Source: an uncultured bacterium (GTDB lineage Bacteria; Patescibacteriota; Gracilibacteria; Absconditabacterales; Absconditicoccaceae). Taken from it: a stretch of DNA of 64,000 bases. The notes below the pieces were generated by a model. It worked only from the letters and a program-made list of their open reading frames with translations, did not search any database and had not been told where the DNA came from. Position 1 is the stretch's first letter, and each line of letters begins with the position of its first letter. Of the stretch, positions 50,532-61,763 are shown in pieces. Made by a program: the position numbers and the translations under genes. Where the stretch lies: the NCBI GenBank assembly GCA_937862565.1, contig CALMFT010000012.1, positions 1 to 64,000 of the forward strand, read 5' to 3'.

Positions 50532-50606
50532 TTTAATTTTGTTTTGTTCGTTATTGAATTGTTTTTTGTCTACTCTGGTTAAGGTTTTCGACTTCCCCTG
50601 TTTGTT

Positions 50607-50984
50607 TTACTTTGCTTCAGTTGACTGTGCTTTGAGTTCAAAAAGTATGAAATTCAATACTAGTAATTGCTGATGTATTTCATACCATTGGTCAAAAATT
50701 TTTTGTAATGGTAGTGCAATATAGCAACTTTCAATAATTTTTATTACAAAATCATTTTGATGCATTTCACTATCCCACTTTACTCCCAAATCAAGGAGTT
50801 TTTTCTTGTATTCCAAAGACATTGTACTCATTTGACTCACCCCCAAAGATTGAAGTTCATCAGTAGATTTTTCTAAATCTTTTTTAGAAATAAGTCTCAA
50901 AAAATCAAGTCTGGTATGCATCATAGCAAGGATGACACTTTTTTTATTTTCTAGAACCATTTGAATCATTAAATTTTCATTCAT
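50607..50984 (-). CDS. Hypothetical 125-aa helical protein
   Basis: A soluble helical protein rich in Met, Leu and Lys, with no UGA, no signal and no recognisable motif. It is transcribed toward the beta-barrel-like gene with a 75-bp gap. The two share the absence of UGA and of the ATAATCTGA word and may have arrived together. Confidence 0.5.
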   Translation of the reverse strand: MNENLMIQMVLENKKSVILAMMHTRLDFLRLISKKDLEKSTDELQSLGVSQMSTMSLEYKKKLLDLGVKWDSEMHQNDFVIKIIESCYIALPLQKIFDQWYEIHQQLLVLNFILFELKAQSTEAK

Positions 50985-51188
50985 TTTTTTTATTATTTTG
51001 TTTGTTATTAGATATTAATGAACACTTTATTCTGAATTTATTAGAGTCAGAATAAATAATCTATAAATATATTATTAATAAAGTCAATAGTATTTTTAAT
51101 ATTCATCAGTTAATTTTCTCTTTGATTTAAAAGAATACATGAATAATATGAAGCACTCAACAACCTTACTTTACTCTACAAACAGATT

Positions 51189-51962
51189 ATGAAAATACTA
51201 TCTCGAAACGTAAATGGAATCAGAGCAATCCACGGCAAAGGATTTAGTCAGATTATCAAAGAACTCAATCCCGATATCGTTTGTTTACAAGAAACGAAGG
51301 CTTTTCTCGATCAGTGCCCTCAGGAGATAAAAGACATGGGATATAGTGTTTGCCGACATGCTGGTACGAGACCTGGATATGCAGGAACTGCTATTTTGTC
51401 TAAACATATTCCAGATTATGTTTGTAATAATTTCGTGGATCCTATTTTTCATGAACATGGAAGAGTCACTCAAATCGCTTGGTGAGATACTACCGTACTC
51501 AGTATTTACTTCCCAAATGGTGGTACCAGAGCAGACGGAACAGAGATGCTTAGCTATAAACTCAATTTTTATAACGTTCTCATGAAGTATCTCAAAGAAC
51601 AAGAAAAAACCTATAAAAATGTTATCGTAGTTGGTGATTACAATATCTGTCATAATGAAATAGATATCGCAAGACCAAAAGAAAATCAAGGTTCTATAGG
51701 TTTCTTACCAATCGAAAGAGATAAGGTAACTGAGTTTCTTAATGCAGGTTATGTCGATGTATTTAGATACTTATATCCAGAACTAACAGATCAGTACACT
51801 CGACGATCGTATCGCGCAAATGCTAAAGTAAACAACGTAGGTTGGCGTATTGATTATGCCTGTATCAATGAAAGTGCAAAAGATAAAATAATCTGAATGC
51901 AGCATTTCCCAGAAATAGGCGGATCGGATCACTGCCCTATTATGCTTGAGGTGGCAATTTAG
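51189..51962 (+). CDS. xthA: Exodeoxyribonuclease III (AP endonuclease)
   Basis: A base-excision-repair AP endonuclease and 3'-5' exonuclease of 257 aa. Present are the N-terminal N-V-N-G-I-R metal site, the QETKA motif (catalytic Glu), the central YFPNGG loop, GDYNICHNEID (Asp/Asn catalytic), and the C-terminal R-I-D-Y and GSDHCPI motifs (catalytic Asp-His pair). Two glycines are UGA, one inside an ATAATCTGA word. Its end overlaps the convergent gene at 51940 by 23 bp. Confidence 0.96.
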
Positions 51963-52308
51963 CTTCTGGTTCACTTCTAAATTTTACTAAATATTCTGTG
52001 ATTTTAGTTTTATAATATTCATTTTCTTCAGACATTAATATTGTTTGAATCAGATTATGAATTCTTTTTTCCATACTGTTTTCATATTGATACAATTCAT
52101 TTTGATGTTCTGAAATCATAAAACCACTACGTAAATAACTGAGAGTATTAACCAGTGAGATTGCCATTGGCATACTTTCAACTAGATTGTGTAATCTGTT
52201 ACTATTTATTTCCTCCTCTCGAATATCAAATTGAGCACTAATGATTGCAAAAAAATCTTTTACAAAAGCATTATATCTTTCAGGAGAAAATATATGAGTT
52301 TGATCCAT
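51940..52308 (-). CDS. Hypothetical 122-aa helical protein
   Basis: A mostly helical soluble protein with no UGA and no recognisable domain. Its 3' end overlaps the xthA 3' end. It is located directly downstream of the ABC-F gene on the same strand (23-bp gap) and may be part of its transcript. Confidence 0.55.
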   Translation of the reverse strand: MDQTHIFSPERYNAFVKDFFAIISAQFDIREEEINSNRLHNLVESMPMAISLVNTLSYLRSGFMISEHQNELYQYENSMEKRIHNLIQTILMSEENEYYKTKITEYLVKFRSEPEAKLPPQA

Positions 52309-52331
52309 ATTTCAGTGTTATCAATAAAATA

Positions 52332-53801
52332 TTATCTACCTACCAATTTTCCAAGATCGATATCCACAAAGTTTTTGAGTTGATCTACAAATCCTGAATC
52401 ATGACATACCATGATGATTGCGCCTTTGTAATCATTGAGAGCTTGTGCTATGATTGGGAGGTGACGGAAATTGATATGATTTGTAGGTTCGTCAAGAATT
52501 AATAAATGAGGTTTTTGAAGAACAAATCTTGCATAACACAATAATCACTTTTGACCTTCACTAAGGGAAATAATAGTATTTTTTAGTAAATCTGAAGTGA
52601 TAAGAAACTGAGCAGCTGTTTTAAAAATTTCTTGGTCTGTATTAGCATTCGTTACTTCTTGTAAGGAATCCCAAACCGTCATATCCATATCTAAATCACT
52701 AAAATCCTGTGAATAATACCCTACTTTTGCATTTTCCCCTATGATAGCTCCATCATCGTCTGGATGAAACAATCTTTTGAGTAAAGTAGTCTTACCAATC
52801 CCATTTGGTCCTTTCAGAATATATCTATCTCCTTTTCTTAGTTCTAAATCAAACTTTTTATGTACTACATTATAATTTTCGTCCATCAATCCTACATTAG
52901 TAACCGTAAGAATCGGTCCTACATAATTATCAAATTCTATCTCAAAATCTTTAATAGTTTTATCTTCTCTTCTTACTGACACCTTACTATCTTCAGCTTC
53001 TTCTACATCATCTCTCATCTTACTCGCAAGTTTTCTCATCTTTCCTCCCTTGTTGGCAAAGAAGTTAATCTTATCTTTTGCATCTTGAATTTGTTTATCA
53101 AGTCTGGCGTTTTGAGTTTTTTCTTTTTCAACTTGATTGGAAATCTGTTCTACCACATTATGATAATCTCCCCAATATTGTTCTACCTGACGATTGATTA
53201 CATTTACATATAATACTCCATCAGTAAACATATTCAAAAAATCCGCATCATGACTAATCACCACAACAGTTTTTTCATAAGAGAGCAAGAAACCAAGAAG
53301 ATTTCCAATTCCATCTCCATCAAGATTGTTTGTTGGTTCGTCCAGTAATAAGATATCAGGTTCTTGGATGATAGCTTGTGCAAGCAATAATCTTGCTTGT
53401 TGACCTCCAGAAAGTTGTTTGATTTGTTTATCTACAGGAATTTTGAGATCTACTTCTTTCATTACTTTTTCTATTTTTTGATCCATCTTGTAGTCTTGTT
53501 TTTTGAAAGCCGTAGCAAAGTACTCTCTTACTGTCAGATCATATTGCTCTCTTGGGATTACTTGTCTAGCAATCGCTATCGTATTTCCTGGCACAATGTT
53601 AATTTTACCTTCTTGTGGCTTGAGTTCTCCCGTGATAAGTTTGAAAATAGTAGACTTTCCTGCTCCGTTTTGTCCCATGATCGTAATCTTGGTATTGGAA
53701 CGGATACTAAATTTTCCTTCTACAAGAATCTCTTTCTTATCACCATATTTATAAGAAACATCATCAAATCTCAATATTACTGGGTTATCTGAATTGGACA
53801 T
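52332..53801 (-). CDS. ABC-F family ATPase
   Basis: A 489-aa soluble protein with two ABC domains and no membrane segment, the layout of ABC-F translation factors (EttA/Uup group). Domain 1: Walker A GQNGAGKST, signature LSGGQQARL, Walker B ILLLDEPTN. A charged linker of about 60 residues enters the ribosome. Domain 2: GPNGIGKTT, LSEGQKG (the final glycine UGA) and LLILDEPTNH. These proteins act at the ribosomal E site to rescue stalled ribosomes or protect against antibiotics. It is a little shorter than typical ABC-F proteins. Confidence 0.92.
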
Positions 53802-53890
53802 AGTAAATAATCTGAAAAATTAAAATTCGTTAAAGTTATCGTTTAGTATAAGAAAAACACTTCAAAAACCAAGCTCAATAAAAAATTGAA

Positions 53891-55210
53891 TTAGTCTTTT
53901 GGTGTATTTGCGAGATTTATTCCACTTTGAATTTTATATTTTATCCAAGTAAATGTTTTTTCTAGCGAATCTATAAATTTCTCATTTGATTCGCTATCTT
54001 TGTCCCACAATCTCATCACTTCTACAAACATTGTGTGATATTTTATAGTAGTAGCATTACCATCTTTAAGTTTTATAAACACAGGAAGATTGAAGTAAGT
54101 ACTATTTTTACCCTTCATTATCCCTGTATCAAATATAATTGCTTTCAGAATATTTATATATTCATTTTTCAAATTTTTACCTTTATGACGAGCCACAAAA
54201 TTTTTTACTGGACTCAGTGGAAAAGGAAAATTCAGAACTGATTGTTCAGCATCGAGAGAGTGTAATAATTTTGAATCAATATTTAAAGCTCACTCCATTT
54301 GTTTCTGATACCATGATTTATCAATATTATCAATAGTAAGTTCTTGGTCACCAAGAGTATGTACATCCAATGTCTTTTCAATTGTAGCCGAAATTGGAGC
54401 TATAGTTTCGTATCAAAAAGTATCAGAAGTGGATAAAATTTGTTGTATTGATTCTTGAGTGCTAGTTTTATCTTTTTTATCTTTTTTATCTTTTTTATCT
54501 TTTTTATCTTTATAGTTTATTTCTAGTTTATTTATTATATCATTACAAAAATCTTCGATGATCAGTAATTGTTTTTTAACCGCTAAGTCCGGATTGTGAT
54601 AGTGTGACACAAGAGTAAGAATTTGTTTTATTAAAGAAAAGATTATTGTCTTTGGTCTTCAAGTGAGAACACTATCAATCAGATTATTTATATTTTCTTT
54701 AAGGATGGTATCATTATTAAGTAAAGGCAACTGTATAATAAGGTCTATATCTTTTCTCAGATATTTGAGTTGAGTATTATTCCTAGTAGAAACTGAAGGA
54801 GAATTTTTTGTTTTTAAATTTTTAAATTTTTCTTCAAGATCCACAAATACTTCAGTAATCTCCTGGTTTGCGTAACACATAGTAATTGGTTCACATCCAT
54901 ACATCTCAAGCAAGGTATTACAGAATCTTCCAATAATATCTATCTCCTCGTTGATCGTTTTATCATTATTATTTTTGTATCTAAGGTTTATTTGATTAAC
55001 AACTTGTTTCACCGAAGCTTCTATATATTTTTTTTCTCTATGTGTTTTTACTGCTACAAATAAGGTATTGATGTTATTATTCAATTCAAAATCTTCTTTC
55101 AATATTGGTAACCCTAAAAGATTTCTTCTATGTTTACTAAGTAATACATTTGCATCTTTTACTAAAGCTGCGTTATCTAAAACAGAAATTCACTCAATTT
55201 GTTTATGCAT
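53891..55210 (-). CDS. Hypothetical 439-aa helical protein with KKD repeat
   Basis: A large soluble protein, predicted mostly helical, with a short Lys-Asp repeat (four DKK units, encoded by a 9-bp tandem repeat near 54470-54510) in its middle. Glycines at about 184 and 307 are UGA. I recognise no domain. With the next upstream gene (55326-55781) it forms a pair of hypothetical proteins sharing the same helical, Asn/Lys-rich style, between ABC-F and malic enzyme. Confidence 0.6.
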
Positions 55211-55325
55211 TTTTTTATTAAAAAAAATAAAAACCTAGAATAGATCTAGGATATTTTTTTGCGAATGAAATGCAATATTATTGTTATGTCAATATATAAT
55301 ACATAAATATTATAATATAGATTAT

Positions 55326-55781
55326 TTACAGTAATTCAATTTCAGGACCAACAACTCCATCACTACTATGTGCATCATGAGCAATATCATACTCCAAAGG
55401 CTTATGAATTTGGTACCATTTTGAGGTAGGCTTAGTTGAACTATTATTATCTTCACTTAGAAGGATCTCTAGCTCCGACAAAGAATTTTTAAGATAGTTC
55501 TTTTGCTTCTCTGCTGTAATATTTTTAAGTTCATCTTCTGAATGAATAGTCGGTTTCTGAAGTAGTTCATTGAGTGCGTTTATATAGTACGTACTAATAT
55601 CTTTTTTACCTCCGCTAGAAATATTTAAGAATAAAGAATTAACTTCTCTAAGTAGCTGGTTGTTTCTATTTACAAATTTTGATCTCAAAATCCTGCTGCT
55701 ATGCACTTCCCTCCATCATTCAGAATTTTTATATTTTCTAAAAATATGATCTTTTGGATTTCTTTCACCTCTATTCGGCAT
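55326..55781 (-). CDS. Hypothetical 151-aa protein
   Basis: Soluble and basic at the N-terminus, helical in the middle, with an acidic C-terminal tail containing AHDAHSSDGVVGPEIE. One glycine (near residue 22) is UGA, so the start must be upstream of that codon; 55781 gives the longest sensible frame. No family is recognised. It lies 115 bp upstream of the 439-aa gene on the same strand. Confidence 0.55.
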
Positions 55782-55846
55782 AATTCTTAAAATTATAATA
55801 AATTAATTATCAGATTATAAATTAAAATACATAAAATGTCAAGTCT

Positions 55847-56983
55847 CTACAGACCATCAGCGATCACCTGCGCCACGTTTCTATCAAATACCGAAGGAAT
55901 AATGTGTTCAGAGTCAATCTCCTCCCCCATGTAATCTACCAAGATTTGAGAAAGTTTGAGCTTATGCTCAATAGTAACCTTAGAAATTCTTTTTTCTAGT
56001 AAACCTTTTCGTAAACCTGGGAACACAGAAAGATTATTGATTTGATTTGGAAAATCTGATCTTCCAGTTGCTACGATAGCAGCACCGCCCATCTTAGCTT
56101 CCTCATAACCGATCTCAGGTGTGGGATTAGCCAAAGCAAAGACAATAGAATCCGCATTCATGAGCTTAATATCTTCAGTTTGAAGCATATTTGGTCTACT
56201 CACTCCTATAAATACGTCTCTTCCGCCTATTCCCTCAGACAAAGAATTTCCACTAAAATTTTCCACGTTATAACTCGCAAGCAATAGTTTTTGTTTATTG
56301 AGTTCTCCTCTTCCAGTATGAATAGCTCCCTGACTATCAAAAGTAATAATATTTCTAAATCCGTACGCTCGCAACAATTCAGCAATCCTAAATCCTGCTG
56401 ATCCTGCTCCGTTGAGTACTACTTTTACATCTTCCTTATTTTTTCCGACTAATTTCAGACTATTTATTAATCCTGCTAATACGATGATAGCTGTCCCATG
56501 CTGGTCATCATGAAATACTGGAATATCCAGCTCTGCAGCCAATCTATCTTCGATTTCAAAACATGCTGGTGCAGCAATATCTTCAAGGTGGATTCCCCCA
56601 AATCATGGCGCTAACAATTTTATAGTACTAATCACAGTTTCAATATCTTGAGAATCTATAATCAGAGGAATAGCGTTGATTCCTCCAAACTCTTTGATAA
56701 GCATAGCTTTTCCTTCCATCACAGGTAAACTCGCCAATGGTCAGATATTTCCCAGTCCCAATACGGATGAACCATCACTAAAAACACCTATTGTATTACC
56801 CTTTCGAGTATAATCATAGGCTTTGCTAGGATCTTTCTGAATTTCCAAACAGGGTTCTGCAACTCCTGGAGAATATAATAATCTGAGGTCGTCGTAGGTT
56901 TCGACTGCTACCTTATTTTCTTGGGATATTTTTCCCTTCAATTTTCTATGTAATTCGAGTGATTCTTCTCTCAATGATGACAT
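55847..56983 (-). CDS. NAD(P)-dependent malic enzyme
   Basis: Oxidatively decarboxylates malate to pyruvate. At 378 aa it is the short bacterial type without the phosphotransacetylase domain. The YSPGVAEPC motif with the catalytic Tyr (near residue 36), the VFSDGS and LGLGN segments, the metal-binding E-D and the D of HDDQHGTA (near 152), and the Rossmann motif LNGAGSAG are intact. Two or three glycines are UGA. Together with mqo and pyk it covers malate and pyruvate interconversion. Confidence 0.95.
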
Positions 56984-57151
56984 TATCTAAGTATTTCAAT
57001 ATATAAAAATAATCTGAATTAGCGATTAGGAAATAAAAGATACACAATAAGATGATGCTTGCAAGTAGTATTTTATCAATCATAAGAACGGTAAAAAAAA
57101 GAGCGGGAAAGTAGTGTTTTCTGATTATTTTCATTGGATTTCCGAAGAAAC

Positions 57152-57724
57152 ATGAATAATAGTAGCGAACAATTTATTGATATTTGAAAAAGTGTGATGG
57201 CAATGATGAGGAAAGTGGAAATTTTACCAAATGAATGGGAGAAAATTCAAGAAGAAGTACAAGCATTGGATGATGCAAAAGAAGAAATTTCTGAAATAGG
57301 AAGAATTGCAAACGAACAAGGGAGCGAAACTTTTGGTCATGATAATCCCCTTCTAGAAAATAAAAAAGAGCAAAGTGAAATCTTGAGTGGAAGAGTATTG
57401 GCAAAACAGGATACACTCATGCAAATACAGAACTGCCTGATCATCAAGGAAGAAGATATAGCTCTGAGAAAGCAAGAGGCTGGATATTTAGGTCTGGGTT
57501 CTATAGTAACTGTAAATCTAAACGGAGCAAAAAAAGAATTACAACTTATTCTCACAGGCTTAGTACAAGGAAAGAAAGTAGAATTCTGAGGAAAATCTTA
57601 TATGGGAATTAGTCCACAAACTGATCTACGAAAAGCTCTCCAAGGCAAACAAGCCCATGAAAATTTTGAAAGTACTACGCAAGATGGTAGAAAAATTGGA
57701 GGTAAGATTTTGAATATACAATAA
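57152..57724 (+). CDS. GreA/GreB-like transcript cleavage factor
   Basis: A 190-aa protein. The N-terminal half is a long coiled-coil hairpin (residues about 20-110) with an acidic E-E-D at its turn region. The C-terminal half is an FKBP-like domain of GreA type (LGLGSIVTV near 112, then S-P-Q-T-D-L-R-K-A-L-Q-G-K-Q near 157). Gre factors insert the coiled coil into the RNA polymerase secondary channel to rescue backtracked complexes. It is longer than canonical GreA (about 158 aa) and the tip acidic pair is shifted. Two glycines are UGA. Confidence 0.75.
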
Positions 57725-57749
57725 AACATAATATTACTCTCTATTTCTA

Positions 57750-57809
57750 TTGACAAATATAGTATAGTAATTATATACTAAACAATCATTTTAAACTAAG
57801 ATGATTGTT
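57750..57809 (+). promoter_or_regulatory. Promoter with 5' leader hairpin
   Basis: TTGACA at 57750-57755, an 18-bp spacer and TATACT at 57774-57779. The leader then holds a perfect 9-bp inverted repeat (AACAATCAT / ATGATTGTT, 57781-57809). It drives the putative lipoprotein gene. Confidence 0.75.
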
Positions 57810-57845
57810 CTTTAACATTTCTATAAAAAATAAACAGTTTAGATT

Positions 57846-58523
57846 ATGGACAGATTAGTTCTTTTAGTAATTTTAGTAATGATTACATTACTATCTTGTG
57901 GTAAAAGTGAATATTTTGCACACGAAACAAGTGGTTTATCAAAAAAAGAATTTGATAAACAAGTCGAAGCCGTAAAGGGTTCTAACACCCAGAGTTATGA
58001 AGTAATAGATTCAGTGGCATATGATATTTATTATACTAGATCATATCTTTATCAGAAAGAAGTTTTAACTATAATATCTCCAAATTTTTGTTGCCAAGAT
58101 ATTTATAGTTCAAAACCACAATTAAAAAGCCAAAGGCCAGCATGGGAAATATATCTTTTATATTTTTATATGATCTTTTGTGGATTTGTAGCATATAAAG
58201 ATGAGATTCTTGATGATGGAATACAAGCTTTGAATAGACTCAGGCTTAGGATTGTACTTGGGATTGTACTTGTTATTGTACTTGGTCAGTGGATTGTACT
58301 CGGACCTAAGTTTGTTCTTGGACTTGGGATCGTACTCGGGCTTGTGCTTTTGCTTGAATTTTGGTTTTTCTTACGGTTTGTATTTGTGTTTGTGTTTGTG
58401 CTTTTGTTTTTGTTTTTGATTGAGCTTGGGCTTGGGAATATAGCCATAATTTCAATATTAATTTATTTCATAAGCTATTTCATCACAATGATGGTTTATA
58501 GAAATAAATTAATTAAAAATTAG
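57846..58523 (+). CDS. Putative lipoprotein with very hydrophobic C-terminus
   Basis: A 225-aa protein that starts with a lipobox-type signal (hydrophobic stretch, then LLSCG near residue 18) and a 90-residue polar region. The C-terminal half is made of several hydrophobic segments built from simple Val/Leu/Phe repeats, encoded by TTG/GTTTGTG-type short tandem DNA repeats. No UGA is used. The repeat-derived tail may be a recent expansion. I recognise no family. Confidence 0.5.
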   Translation: MDRLVLLVILVMITLLSCGKSEYFAHETSGLSKKEFDKQVEAVKGSNTQSYEVIDSVAYDIYYTRSYLYQKEVLTIISPNFCCQDIYSSKPQLKSQRPAWEIYLLYFYMIFCGFVAYKDEILDDGIQALNRLRLRIVLGIVLVIVLGQWIVLGPKFVLGLGIVLGLVLLLEFWFFLRFVFVFVFVLLFLFLIELGLGNIAIISILIYFISYFITMMVYRNKLIKN

Positions 58524-58557
58524 TATTTGAAGTTTTTAGCTTTAAATATTTAATATC

Positions 58558-58591
58558 AAAACCTGGTACTGTTTACGGTATCGGGTTTTTT
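58558..58591 (+). terminator. Rho-independent terminator
   Basis: A 10-bp stem with G-U wobbles (AACCTGGTAC / GGTATCGGGTT region) followed by TTTTTT. Confidence 0.75.
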
Positions 58592-58697
58592 CATATTCAA
58601 AAATCAGATTATAAAAATCTCTTTATAAATAAATTACTTTCAATATACCTACAGCAGTTTTGAATCAAATTTTAAATTGCGCAATAAGTATAAACCT

Positions 58698-59885
58698 ATG
58701 ATAATCGATTATTACAAGACCTATCTGAGTATGATCCAATCCAGTATTGGATCTTCTTTATGGAAACATCTCTATATTACCAAACAAGACTGAAATAGTA
58801 CAGATATTCTACAAGACTGAAATATCAGTTGTGGGTATTTTGTAAGTAGTTTGCTCAAACAATTCAATCTTTCTCCTGCGAGTTATGCAAATACCAAAAG
58901 CCTCTATCAAGCTCTTTTGGACTATGGTTGGAAAGAGGTACATCGAGGAGGGAAAACAGAAAATATTCCTTTAGGATCACTCATTATTTGGGGAGAAAAA
59001 CAAGGGACAGAAAAAAAAGATATCTATGGAAATACTATTTCAGGACATATTCATATCGGTTTTTATATAGGTGGAGATCAGGCCGTAAGTAACATGTCTG
59101 ACGGTTTTAGAGATGATAATCAACCTCCCAAAACTCCAGCTCTCCATCATTATACTTACAATGATACTCGCACCATCACCTCTATTATCACCTTCAATTT
59201 TACTATGACTTTAGCAGAACAATTCTCTCAAAAATCCCCTACTATGTTAGTAAATAAACAACTTGAGATCCCATTGATCAGTCAATTTCAGGAAGATCTA
59301 GAAAAATTGGGCCTCAGAACAGAGGAAGAACTTACATGGGCTCTGGGAGCAAGCGAGGGATTGAAATATGGAAGAATGTGCGGACCTATCTGTATTGCTA
59401 TGGCTGGAAAATATTTTAAACAAGATCATGAAGATATCCTCTCTGTATTTTATGAAACTAAAGATAAAAATTATATCAAAACAATAAATAATCAGGATAT
59501 TGATTATCATTATTGGAATGCGAAAGCAGGTTGGTACTACGATGGATTAATTAAAAAAGCTGAAGAAGCATATGGTCTTCAAGGTCATTCTGGTTATATC
59601 AATCCTCAAGAGGAAAGTTTCATGGCTAATACTAAAGATCTTCTTGCTCAATGTATCGATAATCAGAAAATTCTTATCTGTTCAGTATATCCTGAGTTTT
59701 TCACAGACAAAAGAGGAGGACATTTGGTGATAGTAAGAGGGTACAACTGGAACGGAATACAAGAAGAGTTGTTCTTTAATGATCCTTTGACTCCTATCAT
59801 CGACGGTATCAAAAAACCGAGAGCTATTTCTTTATCTCAGTTTTTACAATCTCGAAACGGACAGTATATTGTTTTGAATAAATAA
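58698..59885 (+). CDS. Dual cysteine-peptidase protein (NlpC/P60-like and C39-like)
   Basis: A 395-aa protein with two papain-like modules. The N-terminal module has a Cys in SCGYFVSSLL (near residue 45) and a His in SGHIHIGFYIGG (near 118), as in NlpC/P60 amidases that cut peptidoglycan stems. The C-terminal module has MCGPICIAMAGKYF (Cys near 236) and GGHLVIVRGYNW followed by FFNDP, the Cys-His-Asp pattern of C39-like peptidases. No signal peptide is visible, so it acts in the cytoplasm or is exported another way. Two glycines near residues 35-42 are UGA. Confidence 0.75.
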
Positions 59886-59959
59886 ATATATTGTTTTGGA
59901 CAATAAATAATGTATCTAAAGGATTAAATATAATAAAAATTTATCTTTAAATAAAGCCC

Positions 59960-60238
59960 ATGTCTGAAAAGAAAGAAGTTTATAATGAATATTTTGATCA
60001 TTCAGCAGAGGCGTCTTTTGAGTCTACTTCTGTTTTAGGCGATAAGAAAAATAACTTTTGAATGAGTTCGAATGAAAAGGCAAAGGAATTAATTGCAGTG
60101 TTCAAATCAGATACAGAAAATATGACAAAAGAATCAGCTCAAAAGTTTCTTATTGGTGCTGGTATTTTTAATGAAGATTGAAAAGTAAATGAAAATTATG
60201 AAGGTTTATTTGTACCAAAAGAGAAAAACCCAGACTAG
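59960..60238 (+). CDS. Hypothetical 92-aa acidic protein
   Basis: A small hydrophilic protein with two UGA glycines. The pattern (Ser/Glu-rich N-terminus, helix, then S-A-Q-K-F-L-I-G-A-G-I-F-N-E-D-G-K) is like many short cytoplasmic CPR proteins, but no function is known. It is convergent with the VanW gene, and the stop codons are 13 bp apart. Confidence 0.55.
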
Positions 60239-60251
60239 TCTGTAATAAATT

Positions 60252-61277
60252 TTAATTACTTTCTTCAGTAATTTCATAATACGTACTATCTCGAATATTT
60301 TTTACTAGTTCTCACTTACTCAAAAAACTACGTTCCAATGATGCGCTCAACGGTCCTGTTTGTTTTTTCGAAACTGAAACTGGAGAGCTGAGGGGAGTTT
60401 GGTGAATATATACGAGATATGGAGTATCTCAGATTATTTTTGATTTTATGATGAGGGGAGTACTGCTATCATTACGAATTTCAAACTCCTTGATGTCCTC
60501 GTACATAGAGGCATCATCCCCCACTACTTTTTTTCCATAGTACTGAGCGTACCATTTTGCATGACTCGATCTTTTGGTAATCGTAATATCAGGATCCAAA
60601 ATACTAGCTCTAAAAGCCATACTTGAAACACCGCAGATACCCTGATAAAACATATATTCCTCCCCTTCTCATTTACAATACCCTTCAATATCCGTAAATG
60701 TATGATTGGCATTTCGTAGTTGGCCAGGTTGGATAACGATATTTTGTGTTGCTTCCATTCCCACCATGAAATTTTGCGTAGCACAATCTCCATAATCAGA
60801 AATATCTCTATCAGCAGCTATTACACTATAGTTTTTGAGTTGTTCAAGGGCTAGCGTTTCCAATGGAATTGCGATCTTTTTTCAGATTATATTGTTATAT
60901 CGACTTGTAAAAGCGGAATTGAAGTTGATTTTTTTATAATCAGAAAGAGCCGTCACACCTGTCACTTGAAGTGTAGATCCTGTAAAAATAAAATTTTCCT
61001 GAGTGGTATCATAAGGATTTTGAATATTTTCAACTTTATCTCGTAAAAGATTAACAGCCTGTTCAAAATCAAGTACTGGGTACAAATCATATTTTAAACA
61101 ATCTTGATCCATAATCATCACTCCTGATTGAATCTGAGTAGTACAGACAATGTTTGCTGAATCCTTAGGTAATTGTCTCAAATCAAAACGAGAAAAAACA
61201 CCATTTGCAGGAGGTTTAATCATGCAAAATAGTATTATTACACATAGAACGATAAACTGACTTATATATTTCCACAT
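60252..61277 (-). CDS. VanW family exported protein
   Basis: A 341-aa protein with an N-terminal transmembrane segment (about residues 5-23), a beta-rich domain, and a C-terminal VanW domain. That domain shows IQPGQ-LR-N, then GICGVSSMAFRAS, and R-S-S-H-A-K-W-Y (compare the family pattern GG-x-CQ-x-ST-x-x-Y-x-A, then R-x-x-H). VanW proteins occur with cell-envelope genes and in vancomycin-resistance clusters, without known activity. The UGA glycines near residues 133, 203 and 283 fall in loops. Confidence 0.8.
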
Positions 61278-61294
61278 AGGTCTAGGTTTTAGAA

Positions 61295-61666
61295 TTACTT
61301 GTTACATTTGCAATCTCCACCGCAAGCGCAGTTTCCACCACATCCACATCCAGTAGAATCTTTAGCTTCAGAACTATTATCACAGTTTCCACAATCGCAA
61401 TCTTCATCGCATTCTTGTTCCATATCTACGAAAGTAACTGTATCATCACCAACTATGGTTTGAGTACCAGCTTTTACTTCTTGGATATAGTGATATACGT
61501 CTGTGATATGTTCAACGAGTTCGTCAACTGATTCGTAGAAAACTTGATTGAGGGGAGAATTTCCCATTACCAAAACTGTACCATCTTCGTCTGTAGTAGT
61601 TTCGTACAAACCATACAATGTACCATTTTCAGTGTCTTCGTGCTTGATTACTTTGTAAGAGAACAT
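61295..61666 (-). CDS. Protein with metallothionein-like Cys tail
   Basis: A 123-aa protein. The first 80 residues are a compact alpha/beta domain. The last 40 residues contain 13 cysteines in C-x-C, C-x-x-C and C-G-C-G-G-x-C spacings, like a metal-chelating tail. I chose the ATG at 61666 (MFSYK) because upstream codons would add an unlikely hydrophobic extension; none of its glycines is UGA. A role in metal storage or metal-dependent regulation is inference. It lies 17 bp upstream of the VanW gene. Confidence 0.65.
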   Translation of the reverse strand: MFSYKVIKHEDTENGTLYGLYETTTDEDGTVLVMGNSPLNQVFYESVDELVEHITDVYHYIQEVKAGTQTIVGDDTVTFVDMEQECDEDCDCGNCDNSSEAKDSTGCGCGGNCACGGDCKCNK

Positions 61667-61763
61667 AATTTTAAGAAGTGAGAATTTAAATATACTATTG
61701 AGAATACCATACAGAAAAAGCACTTTTTTTCAAGTGCAGTCTTATATAATCTGACATGCAAGC

